A DNA stretch of 64,000 bases from Bacteroidales bacterium (GTDB lineage Bacteria > Bacteroidota > Bacteroidia > Bacteroidales > Muribaculaceae), in assembly GCA_910575615.1 (NCBI GenBank), contig CAJTEX010000007.1, positions 62,001-126,000 of the forward strand, written 5' to 3'. Positions within the stretch are counted from its first letter, which is position 1. Every line of letters starts with the position of its first letter. This document shows positions 9,006 through 17,358 of this stretch, in pieces. Under the pieces are notes generated by a model. That model had not been told where the DNA came from and did no database searches. It saw only the letters and a program-made list of their open reading frames with translations. A program made the position numbers and the translations under genes.

Positions 9006-10559
9006 ATGAGCGAGGAACTCCAACAGAAACTGCGTACCCAACTTTGGGCGGTTGCCAATAACCTGCGTGGCAACATGTCAGCCAACGAATTTATGTATTT
9101 TTCGCTTGGCTTCATCTTCTATAAGTATCTGTCAGAAAAGATTGAGAAATATGCCAACCAAGCACTTGAAAATGACGAGATAACATTCAAGCAGCTTTGG
9201 GAAAGTCAGGAAGAGGAAGCCGTTGAGCTTCAAGACGAAGTGAAGAAGCAGTGTCTGGAAAATATCGGCTATTTCGTTGAGCCACAATTCCTGTTCACAT
9301 CCATTATCGACGGCATCAACCGCAAGGAGAACATTCTCCCCCAGTTGGAGCGTTCACTGAAACGTATTGAGGACAGCACTCTCGGTCAGGAGAGTGAGGA
9401 GGATTTCGGAGGTCTTTTCTCGGATATTGATTTGGCATCACCAAAGTTGGGCAAGACTGCCGATGACAAGAACAACCTCATCAGCAGTGTACTCACCGCA
9501 CTTAATGGCATTGACTTCGGTGCTGACGAGGCAACTCAGATTGATATTCTCGGTGATGCGTATGAATATATGATTTCGCAGTTTGCCGCCGGTGCAGGTA
9601 AGAAGGCAGGTGAGTTCTACACCCCGCAGGAAGTTAGCCGCATTCTCGCTGAGATTGTGACACTTGGACACGCACGCTTGCGCAATGTCTATGACCCTAC
9701 TTGCGGTTCCGGCTCACTGCTTATCCGTGCCGCCAATATCGGTAATGCGGTCGAGGTTTTCGGTCAGGAGAAGAATCCTACCACCTACAATCTTGCCCGC
9801 ATGAACATGTTGCTCCACGGCATCAAGTTCAGTAATTTCAAGATAGAAAATGGTGACACCCTCGAAGCCGATGCTTTCGGAGAACGTCAATTTGACGCAG
9901 TTGTCGCAAATCCTCCCTTCTCCGCAGAATGGAGTGCTGCCGACAAGTTTAATAACGATGACCGTTTCAGCAAAGCCGGACGTTTGGCTCCTCGCAAAAC
10001 CGCAGACTACGCATTTATTCTCCACATGATTTATCACCTCAACGACGGTGGCACAATGGCATGTGTCGCTCCTCACGGCGTGCTGTTCCGTGGAAATGCC
10101 GAGGGTGCAATCCGTCGTTTCCTCATTGAGAATAAAAACTATGTGGACGCAATCATCGGACTTCCGGCAAATATCTTCTATGGCACCTCAATCCCGACCT
10201 GCATCATAGTGATGAAGAAATGCCGCAAGGAGGATGACAATATTCTTTTCATTGATGCGAGCAAGGAGTTTGAAAAAGTCAAGACCCAGAACAAACTCCG
10301 TGAGGAGCATATTCGTAAGATTGTCGAGACTTACCGCGACCGCAAGGAGATTGAGAAATACAGCCATTGCGCCACCCTTCAGGAGATAGCCGACAACGAC
10401 TATAATCTCAACATTCCCCGTTATGTTGACACATTCGAGGAAGAGGAGCCTATCGACATCAAGGCTGTTATGGCTGAAATAAAGGAACTGGAGGCCAAGC
10501 GCGCCGATCTCGATAAAGAGATTGAGGGCTACCTCCGTGAACTTGGAATAGTTGAATAA
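9006..10559 (+). CDS. hsdM: Type I modification methyltransferase subunit (HsdM)
   Basis: A 517-residue N6-adenine methyltransferase with an N-terminal helical HsdM_N domain (about residues 5-140). The S-adenosylmethionine motif is DPTCGSGSLL (about residues 231-240) and the catalytic motif is NPPFSAEW (about residues 303-310). The C-terminus carries the coiled-coil tail (ELEAKRADLDKEIEGYLREL) that docks on HsdS. Two HsdM and one HsdS form the modification enzyme. It is 17 nt upstream of hsdS. Confidence 0.95.
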   Translation: MSEELQQKLRTQLWAVANNLRGNMSANEFMYFSLGFIFYKYLSEKIEKYANQALENDEITFKQLWESQEEEAVELQDEVKKQCLENIGYFVEPQFLFTSIIDGINRKENILPQLERSLKRIEDSTLGQESEEDFGGLFSDIDLASPKLGKTADDKNNLISSVLTALNGIDFGADEATQIDILGDAYEYMISQFAAGAGKKAGEFYTPQEVSRILAEIVTLGHARLRNVYDPTCGSGSLLIRAANIGNAVEVFGQEKNPTTYNLARMNMLLHGIKFSNFKIENGDTLEADAFGERQFDAVVANPPFSAEWSAADKFNNDDRFSKAGRLAPRKTADYAFILHMIYHLNDGGTMACVAPHGVLFRGNAEGAIRRFLIENKNYVDAIIGLPANIFYGTSIPTCIIVMKKCRKEDDNILFIDASKEFEKVKTQNKLREEHIRKIVETYRDRKEIEKYSHCATLQEIADNDYNLNIPRYVDTFEEEEPIDIKAVMAEIKELEAKRADLDKEIEGYLRELGIVE

Positions 10560-10576
10560 CCTCAAAGACAATCTCC

Positions 10577-11740
10577 ATGGCACAAGATAAAGACCTCAAA
10601 ACCCCTAATGTTCCACCTTTGCGCTTCACCGGCTTCACCGGCGACTGGAAGAAAACCACACTAGGAGAAATAGGGAAAACCTTTAATGGATTAACAGGGA
10701 AAAATAGTAATGACTTTGGACAAGGTTCACCATATATTACGTATAAATCAATATTTGATAACTCAAAAGTTGATATATCTCGTGTTGAATACGTAACGAT
10801 TACAGATAATGAAAGGATTAAGTCAGCTCAAAATGTTGTAAGGCTCGGCGATATATTCTTTACCACCTCTTCAGAAACCCCAACTGAAGTGGGAATGACA
10901 TCTGTTTTGCTTGATGGGATTGAAGACTGTTATCTTAATAGTTTTTGCTTTGGTTACAGACTATCTAATAAAGAAGAGACTCTACCTGAATACTTCCGCT
11001 TTTATCTTCGAGCAAGTGTAATACGCAATAAGCTTTCTATCTTAGCACAGGGTAGTACACGCTTCAATATATCTAAGAACGAGGTCATGCGTATGGGTAT
11101 TAATTTACCCAATAGTTCTGAGCAGGAAAAAATAGCGGCTCTATTATCCTGTATTGACGAGCGCATCACTACTCAAAACAAAATAATTGAGAAACTAGAA
11201 TCCTTAATCAAGGGGATAGCACACAAGGTTGCAGGAATGGGAAAACCCAATATTCGCATGTCAGAATGTCTTGAATGCACATCCTCAACATTACAAGAAA
11301 GTGATGTTTCAGAAGTTGGAACCTATCCTGTTTATGGAGCAAATGGAATTGTTGGTTATCTTAATGGTTATAATACATCTGATGAAGCAATCTATATTAT
11401 AAAGGATGGCTCAGGAGTTGGTTCTGTTTCGTATGTAAAAGGAAAATGTTCTGCAACAGGTACTTTGAATATCTTAACGGCAAAACAAGATTATTCACTC
11501 CAGTTCCTATACTACATACTGAAAGTATTCAGTTTTGTGCCTTATAAAACAGGAATGGCAATACCTCACATATATTTCAAAGACTATGGTAAAGCTCATA
11601 TATTTTGTCCGTCATATTCAGAGCAACTAAAATATGCCAAGTTTCTGTCTACAATAGATGATAAACTATTGGTAGAACAAAATATCCTAATAAACCTTAG
11701 TTTGCAGAAGCAATACTTGCTTCTGCAAATGTTCATATAA
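10577..11740 (+). CDS. hsdS: Type I specificity subunit, expressed copy (HsdS)
   Basis: A 387-residue subunit with two target-recognition domains separated by a helical spacer. The first half is about residues 15-185, the central spacer contains IDERITTQNKIIEKLESLIK, and the second half ends in LQKQYLLLQMFI. It is the only complete copy with its own start (MAQDKDLKTPNVPP) and the operon upstream. The 5' end (10607-10640), the central LIKG codons (near 11205) and the 3' tail all recur in the cassettes downstream. Its two recognition domains can therefore be exchanged by inversion. It ends 8 nt inside a convergent silent cassette. Confidence 0.95.
   Translation: MAQDKDLKTPNVPPLRFTGFTGDWKKTTLGEIGKTFNGLTGKNSNDFGQGSPYITYKSIFDNSKVDISRVEYVTITDNERIKSAQNVVRLGDIFFTTSSETPTEVGMTSVLLDGIEDCYLNSFCFGYRLSNKEETLPEYFRFYLRASVIRNKLSILAQGSTRFNISKNEVMRMGINLPNSSEQEKIAALLSCIDERITTQNKIIEKLESLIKGIAHKVAGMGKPNIRMSECLECTSSTLQESDVSEVGTYPVYGANGIVGYLNGYNTSDEAIYIIKDGSGVGSVSYVKGKCSATGTLNILTAKQDYSLQFLYYILKVFSFVPYKTGMAIPHIYFKDYGKAHIFCPSYSEQLKYAKFLSTIDDKLLVEQNILINLSLQKQYLLLQMFI
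10607..10640 (+). repeat. 34-bp inverted repeat A, expression-site copy
   Basis: This stretch, inside codons 11-22 of hsdS, is identical to the reverse complement of 14998-15031. It is the 5' recombination site that would swap the first recognition domain between the expressed and silent hsdS genes. Confidence 0.85.
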
Positions 11741-12356
11741 ACATCTGATGAAGCAGATACTGCTTTTGGGTAGTATAGTGTTCAAGCAATGATTTTTCCG
11801 TTTCTATTTTCTCTGTTATGCGGTTCAATATTGCATAGATGTGTTTTTGATTTTCCAACGAAGGCAGTTTTATACTTGTTTTCTCAAAATCTGCCTTGCA
11901 AAGGTTAAAGCGTGTACTTCCTTGCGCAAACGGATATATAAACTTTCTAAATGGAGTCGAAGAAACGTAGTAGGAAAAGTATGGAGGATAGGCTAATTCT
12001 TTATTTTCGATATGGAAGCCAAAACAAAAACTATTCAAAAACACTTCGTCTATTCCTAAATAAACAGAGCCAACACCAACTTCTTCTGGTGTTTCAGAAG
12101 ATAAAGTAAACAACACATCTCCATATTGCACAATATTCTGCTTTTCTCCATCGTTTATACGAACATATTGATAGTCGTTCTCATTCACAATATTGTTTGA
12201 ATAGACATTCAAATATGGTATGAATGGTTTACCAGTTCCAAAATCCTCTGCTGACTTTCCTGATAATCCAGAGTACGAGTATCCTAATTTTGCAAAAGTA
12301 GTCCTTATGCTATCACCATATCGCTTGTATAAAGAATCATTTAGCCCCTTGATTAA
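11733..12356 (-). pseudogene. Silent hsdS half-cassette (second recognition domain), inverted
   Basis: On the minus strand an open frame starts at LIKGLNDSLYKRYGDS (LIKG codons at 12356-12345), continues through a recognition domain, and ends TQKQYLLHQMFI. It begins exactly at the LIKG junction found in the middle of the expressed hsdS. It has no start of its own, so it is a donor for the C-terminal half rather than a gene. The internal ATG at 12212 is not meaningful. Its last codons overlap the convergent end of the expressed hsdS. Confidence 0.85.
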
Positions 12357-12369
12357 GGTTTGTATTTCT

Positions 12370-13248
12370 CTATATTACTTGCACTATCAGTTCAAAGTTA
12401 GTATTTAAACTGATTGTTATGCTCTTTTTATTGGCAAGTGTTTTAAAATCAATACTTTTATCCAATACTTTTTTCAAATCTCGTGCAACTGCAGAGCCGC
12501 TTTTTCTTGGTACTATACCATTAGCTATATCTAAACGAAAAGAATATCCAGAGTTCTTTCTATTTCCTGCTGATTCAAATAAAGAGCGGTCAAGTGTCAT
12601 TGTTTTTTGTTTACATTTGATAGCAGACAATATGATAGGCAAATAACCTTTCCATATTTTAACATACAATTCTTTACCTAAATTGTTTTGATTACTGTTC
12701 TCTATAGTATTGTTATAATAGTAGTTGGGTTTACTATTTCTTAATTTAGTTAGGTGTTTCCTAAATTCTGAATTAATAACATTGTGATTCTTATCCAAAT
12801 TTAATGGTGGATTTAAGGCTTGAATCAAAAGAGATTCAACGCTGTCAAATTCTTTATTGGGATAATAAAACATAATCAGATTTGTTTTAATCCAATCTGA
12901 GAGTTTGCTTTCGTCGGTAACATTAAATTTAGTTTTTCCATTACTATTATAATGTGAATCTCGTGGTATTAAATTGTATCCAAACAAGCAACCAAGGCTT
13001 TTCCTCAGAGTTGATCCTCCAGCATTTCCGTTGAAGTGCTTTTTGATATCTCTATCTTTAAGGCTATTACTGGCTAAGCCGACATAAATAACGTCATAAT
13101 CTCTAAACTTAGTATAGGTTACAGGAATACCAATATCTGGAAGTCTACTATTTTTTCGTAATGCGAAAATGTAATTTCCTGATAGAGCAGGTACTGTATT
13201 TACATCATCCTTTAATGGATCAAAAACTTGAAATTCATTCATTATCAT
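12370..13248 (-). CDS. GIY-YIG nuclease-like protein inside the hsdS shuffling region
   Basis: A 292-residue protein. The N-terminal GNYIFALR and YDVIYVGLAS (about residues 24-58) are GIY-YIG-like, followed by RDIKKHFNGNAGGSTLRKSL, a pattern of GIY-YIG proteins near restriction systems. The remaining 180 residues are lysine- and asparagine-rich and unrecognised. It is very AT-rich compared with hsdR and hsdM, suggesting separate acquisition. It ends just beyond the silent half-cassette. The role is unknown; an ATG two codons inside (13242) is an alternative start. Confidence 0.7.
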   Translation of the reverse strand: MIMNEFQVFDPLKDDVNTVPALSGNYIFALRKNSRLPDIGIPVTYTKFRDYDVIYVGLASNSLKDRDIKKHFNGNAGGSTLRKSLGCLFGYNLIPRDSHYNSNGKTKFNVTDESKLSDWIKTNLIMFYYPNKEFDSVESLLIQALNPPLNLDKNHNVINSEFRKHLTKLRNSKPNYYYNNTIENSNQNNLGKELYVKIWKGYLPIILSAIKCKQKTMTLDRSLFESAGNRKNSGYSFRLDIANGIVPRKSGSAVARDLKKVLDKSIDFKTLANKKSITISLNTNFELIVQVI

Positions 13249-13320
13249 TTTTTTCCAAAATTATAGATTTTCTTTCGGAAACCAAAACCTTAATCGCAGA
13301 CCCTACAACACAAACAATCC

Positions 13321-13872
13321 TTAATTAAGGGAATTGCACAGCATTGCATTAAAGAATCAACAAGTGGAAACACATATGTAAAACTTGGTGATATTTGTCA
13401 AATTACAACAGGAAAGCTTGATGCAAATGCACAGGTAGATAATGGGATTTATCCATTTTTTACTTGTGCAGAACAACCATTCAAAATTGATAGCTTCGCT
13501 TTTGATACAGAAGCTTTACTAATCTCTGGGAATGGTGCTAATTTAGGATATATCAATTATTATAACGGAAAGTTTAATGCTTATCAAAGGACTTATGTAT
13601 TAGATATATTCTCCGAAAATATCCAGTACATTAAATGGGCGTTGAAAGTATTGCTGCCCCAAAGAATTGCAATAGAAAAGAGTTCAAGCAACACTCCTTA
13701 TATAGTGCTATCGACTCTCAGTGATTTAAGGTTACCAATCCCCAACAAGAGCAATCAATGCCATATAGCAAAATTAATGCAATCTTTAGAAAGAAAATTA
13801 TCAAGCCAAATTACATTGAATGATTCTTATAATAAGTTGAAGCAATACTTACTCCGCCAGATGTTTATATAA
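13321..13872 (+). pseudogene. Silent hsdS half-cassette (second recognition domain), direct
   Basis: A plus-strand frame begins LIKGIAQHC at the near-palindromic CCTTAATTAAGG and reads a recognition domain (YVKLGDICQITTGKLD) through a helix to YNKLKQYLLRQMFI. It lacks a start codon and promoter, and starts at the same LIKG junction as the other cassettes. The stop overlaps, tail to tail, the end of the silent inverted hsdS. It is a donor of an alternative second recognition domain. Confidence 0.85.
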
Positions 13873-15031
13873 ACATTTGACAGAGCAGATACTGCTTTTG
13901 TGATGTATAAGCTCTAATAATCTTATTCGCTGTTTTTAATTGAGACTTCAATAATGATATTGCACAGCCTATTTCTCTTTGTTTATCAAGAGAAGGTATT
14001 TTGAATACAAGTTGCGAGAAGGCCTCCATATTTAAATTGCGTCTAACGATACTTGCACCTTGCTCTGATACCATCATATAGCTGTATAAGGCACGATGAG
14101 TCTTTAACATTGCCGCCACAAACTGATTGTCGTAACCATCTGCTATTGAAAATACTTTGTAAGAAGGAGAAACTATCCCAATTTCAAATCTATCATTGTA
14201 ATTGATATTCCCCATCCATAAATTTTGAGGACTTAAAACAACATCATGAAGCCGAATAATTTTATAGCCCACATTGTTTTCACTTGCGATATCCTTTGAA
14301 AAATACTCTCGCTGAGAGAATATGCCCTTAACTGTGGAACTCAGTACCTCATGTTGATTATTCGTTCGTGACCGTTCCGACCGTTCCAACAAAATATCTC
14401 CGAGACAAACAGATTTTCCTCCAGTAGCATATAGCAGTATATTGTTTAGTCCCTTAATTAGGGACTCGTATTTCTCAATTATTTTGTTTTGAGTTGCAAT
14501 GCGTTCGTCTATAAGCGACAAGAGGTTGACAATCTTCTGTTGTTCTTCTAATTCGGGAAGTACAACCTTAATTGATTTGAGATGTTCTGGGTATAAGTGT
14601 ACGACTGAAACGCCTTGAGCAACTCGTGCAATATCATATTTACGTTTACCATTTAACTGATAGCTCATAAACGCGCCGTCCTGTTTGTCAAAACGCATAA
14701 TATTCAAATCTCCACCGAGTAGAATACCTTCCATTTTAACGCATCGAGCTGTTGCAATGTCCTCTGCTGTTTCTCCAGAACATGGAATTAGGACATCGTT
14801 AGCCTGACTTCTCATCAATTTAGTGGAATCAACTTTTGTCTTGCTATATACTTCATCGATTATCTCAGACTTGTATTTTGTATAGAGTTCACCATAAAGG
14901 ATACATTCATCACCTTCTTCTGATAATTGGTCTTTAGAAATCCCATTCCCTTTTTCTATTTTGGCTATATCTCTTATTGTACATTCTTTCCACTCGTCGG
15001 TGAAGCCGGTGAAGCGCAAAGGTGGAACATT
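13865..15031 (-). pseudogene. Silent full-length inverted hsdS copy lacking its start
   Basis: The minus-strand frame encodes two recognition domains and the spacer (IDERIATQNKIIEKYESLIK) and ends TSQKQYLLCQMFI. It begins inside the 34-bp repeat A with VPPLRFTGFTDEW and has no ATG; the leading codons MAQDKDLKTPN are missing. Recombination at repeat A would join it to the expression-site start. Its central CCCTAATTAAGGG matches the LIKG junction in the other copies. Confidence 0.9.
14998..15031 (-). repeat. 34-bp inverted repeat A, silent-site copy
   Basis: Identical in reverse complement to 10607-10640. Inversion between the two would flip about 4.4 kb and exchange the 5' halves of the two hsdS copies. 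Confidence 0.85.
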
Positions 15032-15079
15032 GGCTATATTATTTCTCTAATTATCAGAATTACCAATAATATAAAAATT

Positions 15080-15220
15080 ATGACGCATCTGACTATCAGA
15101 GAAATCGCGGACGCTTGGAAAGATGAAAAGCGTCCGTATGTCAAGCGGTCAACATTCGCAGCCTATATGCTGACGCTTGAAAACCATCTGTTGCCATATT
15201 TTGGCAACATGACCGAACTG
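15080..15220 (+). pseudogene. hsdS-region tyrosine invertase, N-terminal fragment (interrupted by prophage)
   Basis: ATG 15080 opens a frame beginning MTHLTIREIADAWK and ending NHLLPYFGNMTEL, the core-binding start of a Bacteroidales tyrosine recombinase. After codon 47 (CTG, 15218-15220) the sequence becomes phage DNA and a stop comes at 15281-15283. The missing 262 codons resume in the same frame at 56667 beyond the prophage. It sits 49 nt from the shuffling hsdS copies, where such invertases normally lie. The residual fragment cannot be an active recombinase. Confidence 0.9.
15216..15220 (+). repeat. Target-site duplication AACTG, left copy
   Basis: AACTG borders the left end of the prophage and recurs at 56662-56666 on the right. 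A 5-bp duplication is characteristic of Mu-type transposition. Joining the flanks through one copy restores the invertase reading frame. Confidence 0.85.
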
Positions 15221-15345
15221 TACCGGGCACAGAACGAAGCGGTCGATGGCGTGATGGCCGGATTTTGGGGTAAATGCTTTTGATGTCAATGAGTTACGGG
15301 CGAATGTTTGGCGTGACAAGAATTAAAACGAAACGTGCGAAAGTT
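15221..15345 (+). promoter_or_regulatory. Left phage end with transposase-binding-like sites
   Basis: Two sites with an AACGAA core are visible: CAGAACGAAGCGG at 15229-15241 and AATTAAAACGAAACGTG at 15321-15337. The second matches, in opposite orientation, a right-end site near 56596-56612. This fits the multiple MuA-type binding sites at each Mu end. The terminal dinucleotide is TA rather than the TG of Mu. Confidence 0.6.
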
Positions 15346-15435
15346 TACATGGGCTTACGTTTGGTTTACGTTTGAGGGGTAGGGGAGCGGCTCTGGTTTA
15401 CGCTGGGCTTACGTGGGGTTTCCTTGCGTTTACAT
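15343..15435 (+). repeat. Repeated GTTTAC...GGCTTACGT elements near the left end
   Basis: GTTTACATGGGCTTACGT at 15343-15360 and a near copy with one extra base at 15396-15414 are accompanied by GTTTACG at 15364-15370 and GTTTACAT at 15428-15435. They lie in the gene-free left end before the first promoter. They may be regulator- or transposase-binding sites. Confidence 0.45.
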
Positions 15436-15526
15436 CGCGCTTCATTAACGGCGTTGAACCGGGTGGTATAGTCGGCTCCGCGCCGGCTTATTTAATGGCT
15501 ATTCCATAAATTTGTATGTTGAAAAG

Positions 15527-15557
15527 GTTGCAAATAGCGGTTATATGTGTATATTTG
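15527..15557 (+). promoter_or_regulatory. Promoter (GTTG-N19-TATATTTG) for the first phage gene
   Basis: GTTG at 15527-15530 and TATATTTG at 15550-15557 have the 19-nt spacing of Bacteroidetes -33/-7 promoters. The predicted start near 15562 leaves a short leader before ATG 15575. Confidence 0.6.
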
Positions 15558-15574
15558 CGGAAAAATTACGTACT

Positions 15575-15811
15575 ATGCGACAGACGAAAGTGATACACGT
15601 GCATCTGATAGGTAAGCGGAAAGACCTGTATTTTGGCTCCATAGCGGCCATTTACACGGTTCTGACGGCAGAAGAGGTGGGTGCGGGCTATGATTACATG
15701 AGGCGCGCCGGATTGTCCGGCGGCGGCACCGTAGTGACTAAAAAGGCTATAATCAAGCAATCTACGCTTATAACGAGCCCTCGCGGTGGTAGCCACGGTT
15801 CTGATGATTGA
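15575..15811 (+). CDS. Small conserved-looking phage protein of unknown function
   Basis: 78 residues from ATG 15575, beginning MRQTKVIHVHLIGKRKDLYF, with a GLSGGGTVVTKKAIIKQSTL segment near the C-terminus. I choose this ATG because a -33/-7 promoter ends just upstream; an in-frame start at 15512 would lie before the transcription start. Small proteins of this pattern occur in other Bacteroidales phages and elements, to my recollection, with no assigned function. It is transcribed toward the repressor gene and is the only gene left of it. Confidence 0.6.
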   Translation: MRQTKVIHVHLIGKRKDLYFGSIAAIYTVLTAEEVGAGYDYMRRAGLSGGGTVVTKKAIIKQSTLITSPRGGSHGSDD

Positions 15812-16266
15812 ATGGCGTTATAAGGCGGTTCTGACGGCGTTTTAATGCCATGGTAAGAATAGGGTAGGGTGACCTCGGCGGTTGCCCTATTTTTATGCCC
15901 AAAAGAGGGGTGTTTTGGGTTTGGTGTGACACTTGGTGTGACGGTTTGGTGTGACAGTTTGGTGTGACAACTGCAAAAGTTTGGAGTGACAAATTCGGGT
16001 TTTCGGTCGGCAAATAGCTGAGGGGGTGAAAATGCCCGTTAAAACGGAATGGATTTCAAAAAACGGCGTTTCAAGTCGAAGCAAATACCCTATGTTTTTG
16101 GAGATACAGAGGGGTAATCCGACTAAAATCAAGAGCTTCCGAGGCGATGCAGCCGAAAGAGGGGAGGGTAGGGGTTCGGAGGGGTGCCAAGGGGTGGCGT
16201 GGAGGGGTCAATTTAGATGGCATGGCAGTTGGCTTAGCTGCCAAAGTTCGGATGGGTTGAGAAGTT
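15812..16266. other. Gene-poor interval with operator-like repeats
   Basis: Apart from the five-copy repeat at 15920-15990, I see no supportable gene. Short frames on both strands (such as 16032-16295 plus) have no recognisable protein character. The region lies between the first phage gene and the repressor, where Mu carries operator and enhancer sequences. Confidence 0.4.
15920..15990 (+). repeat. Five direct repeats of TTTGGTGTGAC
   Basis: Copies start at 15920, 15932, 15945, 15958 and 15980 (consensus YTTGGWGTGAC), spaced 12-13 nt except for a 22-nt last step. Near one-turn phasing suggests cooperative protein binding on one DNA face. The position next to the repressor gene suggests an operator or a transposition enhancer like the Mu internal activation sequence (inference). 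Confidence 0.6.
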
Positions 16267-16776
16267 TCAAGTCTCGACAGTTTCCGGCGTCATAGAGCGG
16301 GCATAAGATTGGATGTTTTTTGCGTCCTGCTCCTGCATTTGTTCTTTCTCTTTCTCCAGTATTGCAATCGTTGCCTTCAGTTTGCCTATCTCCTCACGGA
16401 GATTTCCAATTTCCTGATCTTTTGATTGAATCTTGTCTTCGTATAGGTTAATCATATTATTATGAACTTCTAAGGGCACATTAACAAGGATTGGTGAAGA
16501 TTCTGATTTTGTTATTTCAGGGTCGTTTTTTGAGGCCTCTTTAGATGCTATGGTGGGGGTCACGGTCATTTCGCCCATGCCAGTTAGAAGCCATTGGGCA
16601 GAATATTGGGGATAATTTTCAACTATTGCTTGAATCCATTTAGATTGTATGTCGGTGCCGTTGCTAATGGCACGGGATAATACTCCCTTGCTGGCTCCAA
16701 TAGCCCGCTCAAGAGCACCTATTGTAATGCCCTCGTGGAGGGCTAATTCCTTTATTCGGGGGAGAATTTTACACAT
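16267..16776 (-). CDS. Phage repressor-like protein (HTH plus coiled coil)
   Basis: 169 residues. An N-terminal HTH (ITIGALERAIGASKGVLSRA, about residues 16-35) resembles cI/XRE-type repressors, with IVENYPQYSAQWLLTGMGEM behind it, a pattern common in Bacteroidetes phage repressors. The C-terminus is a coiled coil (about residues 110-160) that could drive dimerisation. It is divergent from the early operon and its start is 26 nt from the early -33 box. It probably maintains lysogeny by binding the palindrome at 16839-16854 and/or the nearby repeats. Confidence 0.75.
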   Translation of the reverse strand: MCKILPRIKELALHEGITIGALERAIGASKGVLSRAISNGTDIQSKWIQAIVENYPQYSAQWLLTGMGEMTVTPTIASKEASKNDPEITKSESSPILVNVPLEVHNNMINLYEDKIQSKDQEIGNLREEIGKLKATIAILEKEKEQMQEQDAKNIQSYARSMTPETVET

Positions 16777-16801
16777 CGGTTGAAAATTTACGGATTAAAA
16801 T

Positions 16802-16832
16802 TTTGTTAGTTGAAAATTTTCATCTATCTTTG
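16802..16832 (+). promoter_or_regulatory. Early (lytic) promoter TTTG-N19-TATCTTTG
   Basis: TTTG at 16802-16805 and TATCTTTG at 16825-16832 match the Bacteroidetes promoter with exact 19-nt spacing. It faces the early genes from 16901 and is divergent from the repressor gene. Confidence 0.75.
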
Positions 16833-16838
16833 CAGCGT

Positions 16839-16854
16839 GTTCCAAATGGAACAG
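16839..16854. promoter_or_regulatory. Palindromic operator TGTTCCAAATGGAACA at the early transcription start
   Basis: A perfect TGTTCC-N4-GGAACA palindrome sits at about +1 of the early promoter, a position where a bound repressor blocks initiation. The 13-nt core TTCCAAATGGAAC recurs at 30367-30379 (minus strand) in the promoter of the DGR template. Confidence 0.65.
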
Positions 16855-16900
16855 GCGGCCAAAGATACAAAAATTCGGCCATTTTAACAAATCAAAAGAT

Positions 16901-17128
16901 ATGAGCGGCAACGACGAAATCAAGGAATGGCAGACGCAGAGCGTCAAGCACAAGGTTGCCTTCGTGCTGATGATGGACGGAGTTTCCTTCAGCTACACCG
17001 AAGAAGACGGTATAGTGTTCACAGCGCCGGACTTCTATGTGGAGAACCTTATCCGCCGGCTGATGTGTGCCCACGGCTGCTCCTTGAAGCCGATATTCAC
17101 CGAAATAAAGCAAGACGACCATGAGTAA
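16901..17128 (+). CDS. Early phage protein of unknown function
   Basis: 75 residues (MSGNDEIKEWQTQSVKHKVA...) with a predicted alpha/beta pattern and no motif I recognise. It is the first gene behind the early promoter and overlaps the next small gene by 8 nt (ATGAGTAA), which suggests coupled translation. First-gene position in Mu-like phages is often taken by a regulator such as Ner, but no HTH is obvious here. Confidence 0.6.
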   Translation: MSGNDEIKEWQTQSVKHKVAFVLMMDGVSFSYTEEDGIVFTAPDFYVENLIRRLMCAHGCSLKPIFTEIKQDDHE

Positions 17129-17270
17129 GACAAAATCAGCAGCAACAGTTTACGTGGCCAAGATATGGCACAGTGACTTTCATTTCTCACGAATCTTCAC
17201 CTCTCGTGGAGATGCTGAGAAAGCGATTGCGGAGGCTCTAAAAAGGCAGAGAAAAGCGGCGAATACATAA
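17121..17270 (+). CDS. Small early protein, apparently frameshifted near its end
   Basis: 49 residues starting MSKTKSAATVYVAKIWHSDF, coupled to the preceding gene. Around 17240 (CTAAAAAGGCAG) the next frame becomes more protein-like and continues AEKSGEYISDTSICEMQLNG to a stop at 17345-17347. The natural product may therefore be about 74 residues, with the present sequence carrying a one-base indel or using a frameshift at the A run. The function is unknown. Confidence 0.5.
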   Translation: MSKTKSAATVYVAKIWHSDFHFSRIFTSRGDAEKAIAEALKRQRKAANT

Positions 17271-17358
17271 GCGACACTTCAATCTGTGAGATGCAGCTCA
17301 ACGGAACAGAGTTTATAAACACCTACAGCAGGTGCCCGGAATTTTAATTTAAGAAATT

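Noticed and set aside
12212-12212. ATG taken as start of a small independent hsdS-like gene
   Set aside because: The homology begins upstream at the LIKG junction (12356), so this is a silent half-cassette, not a gene.
14927-15079. Longer start for the invertase fragment
   Set aside because: It would translate back through the silent hsdS start region and repeat A; the ATG at 15080 matches the usual start of this recombinase family.
15920-15990. CRISPR array
   Set aside because: Repeats are 11 nt with 1-11 nt gaps, far too short; no cas genes in the window.
16032-16295. Plus-strand frame of about 88 codons in the repeat-rich interval left of the repressor
   Set aside because: No recognisable domain, low-complexity Gly/Arg composition in the second half, no promoter or neighbour support.
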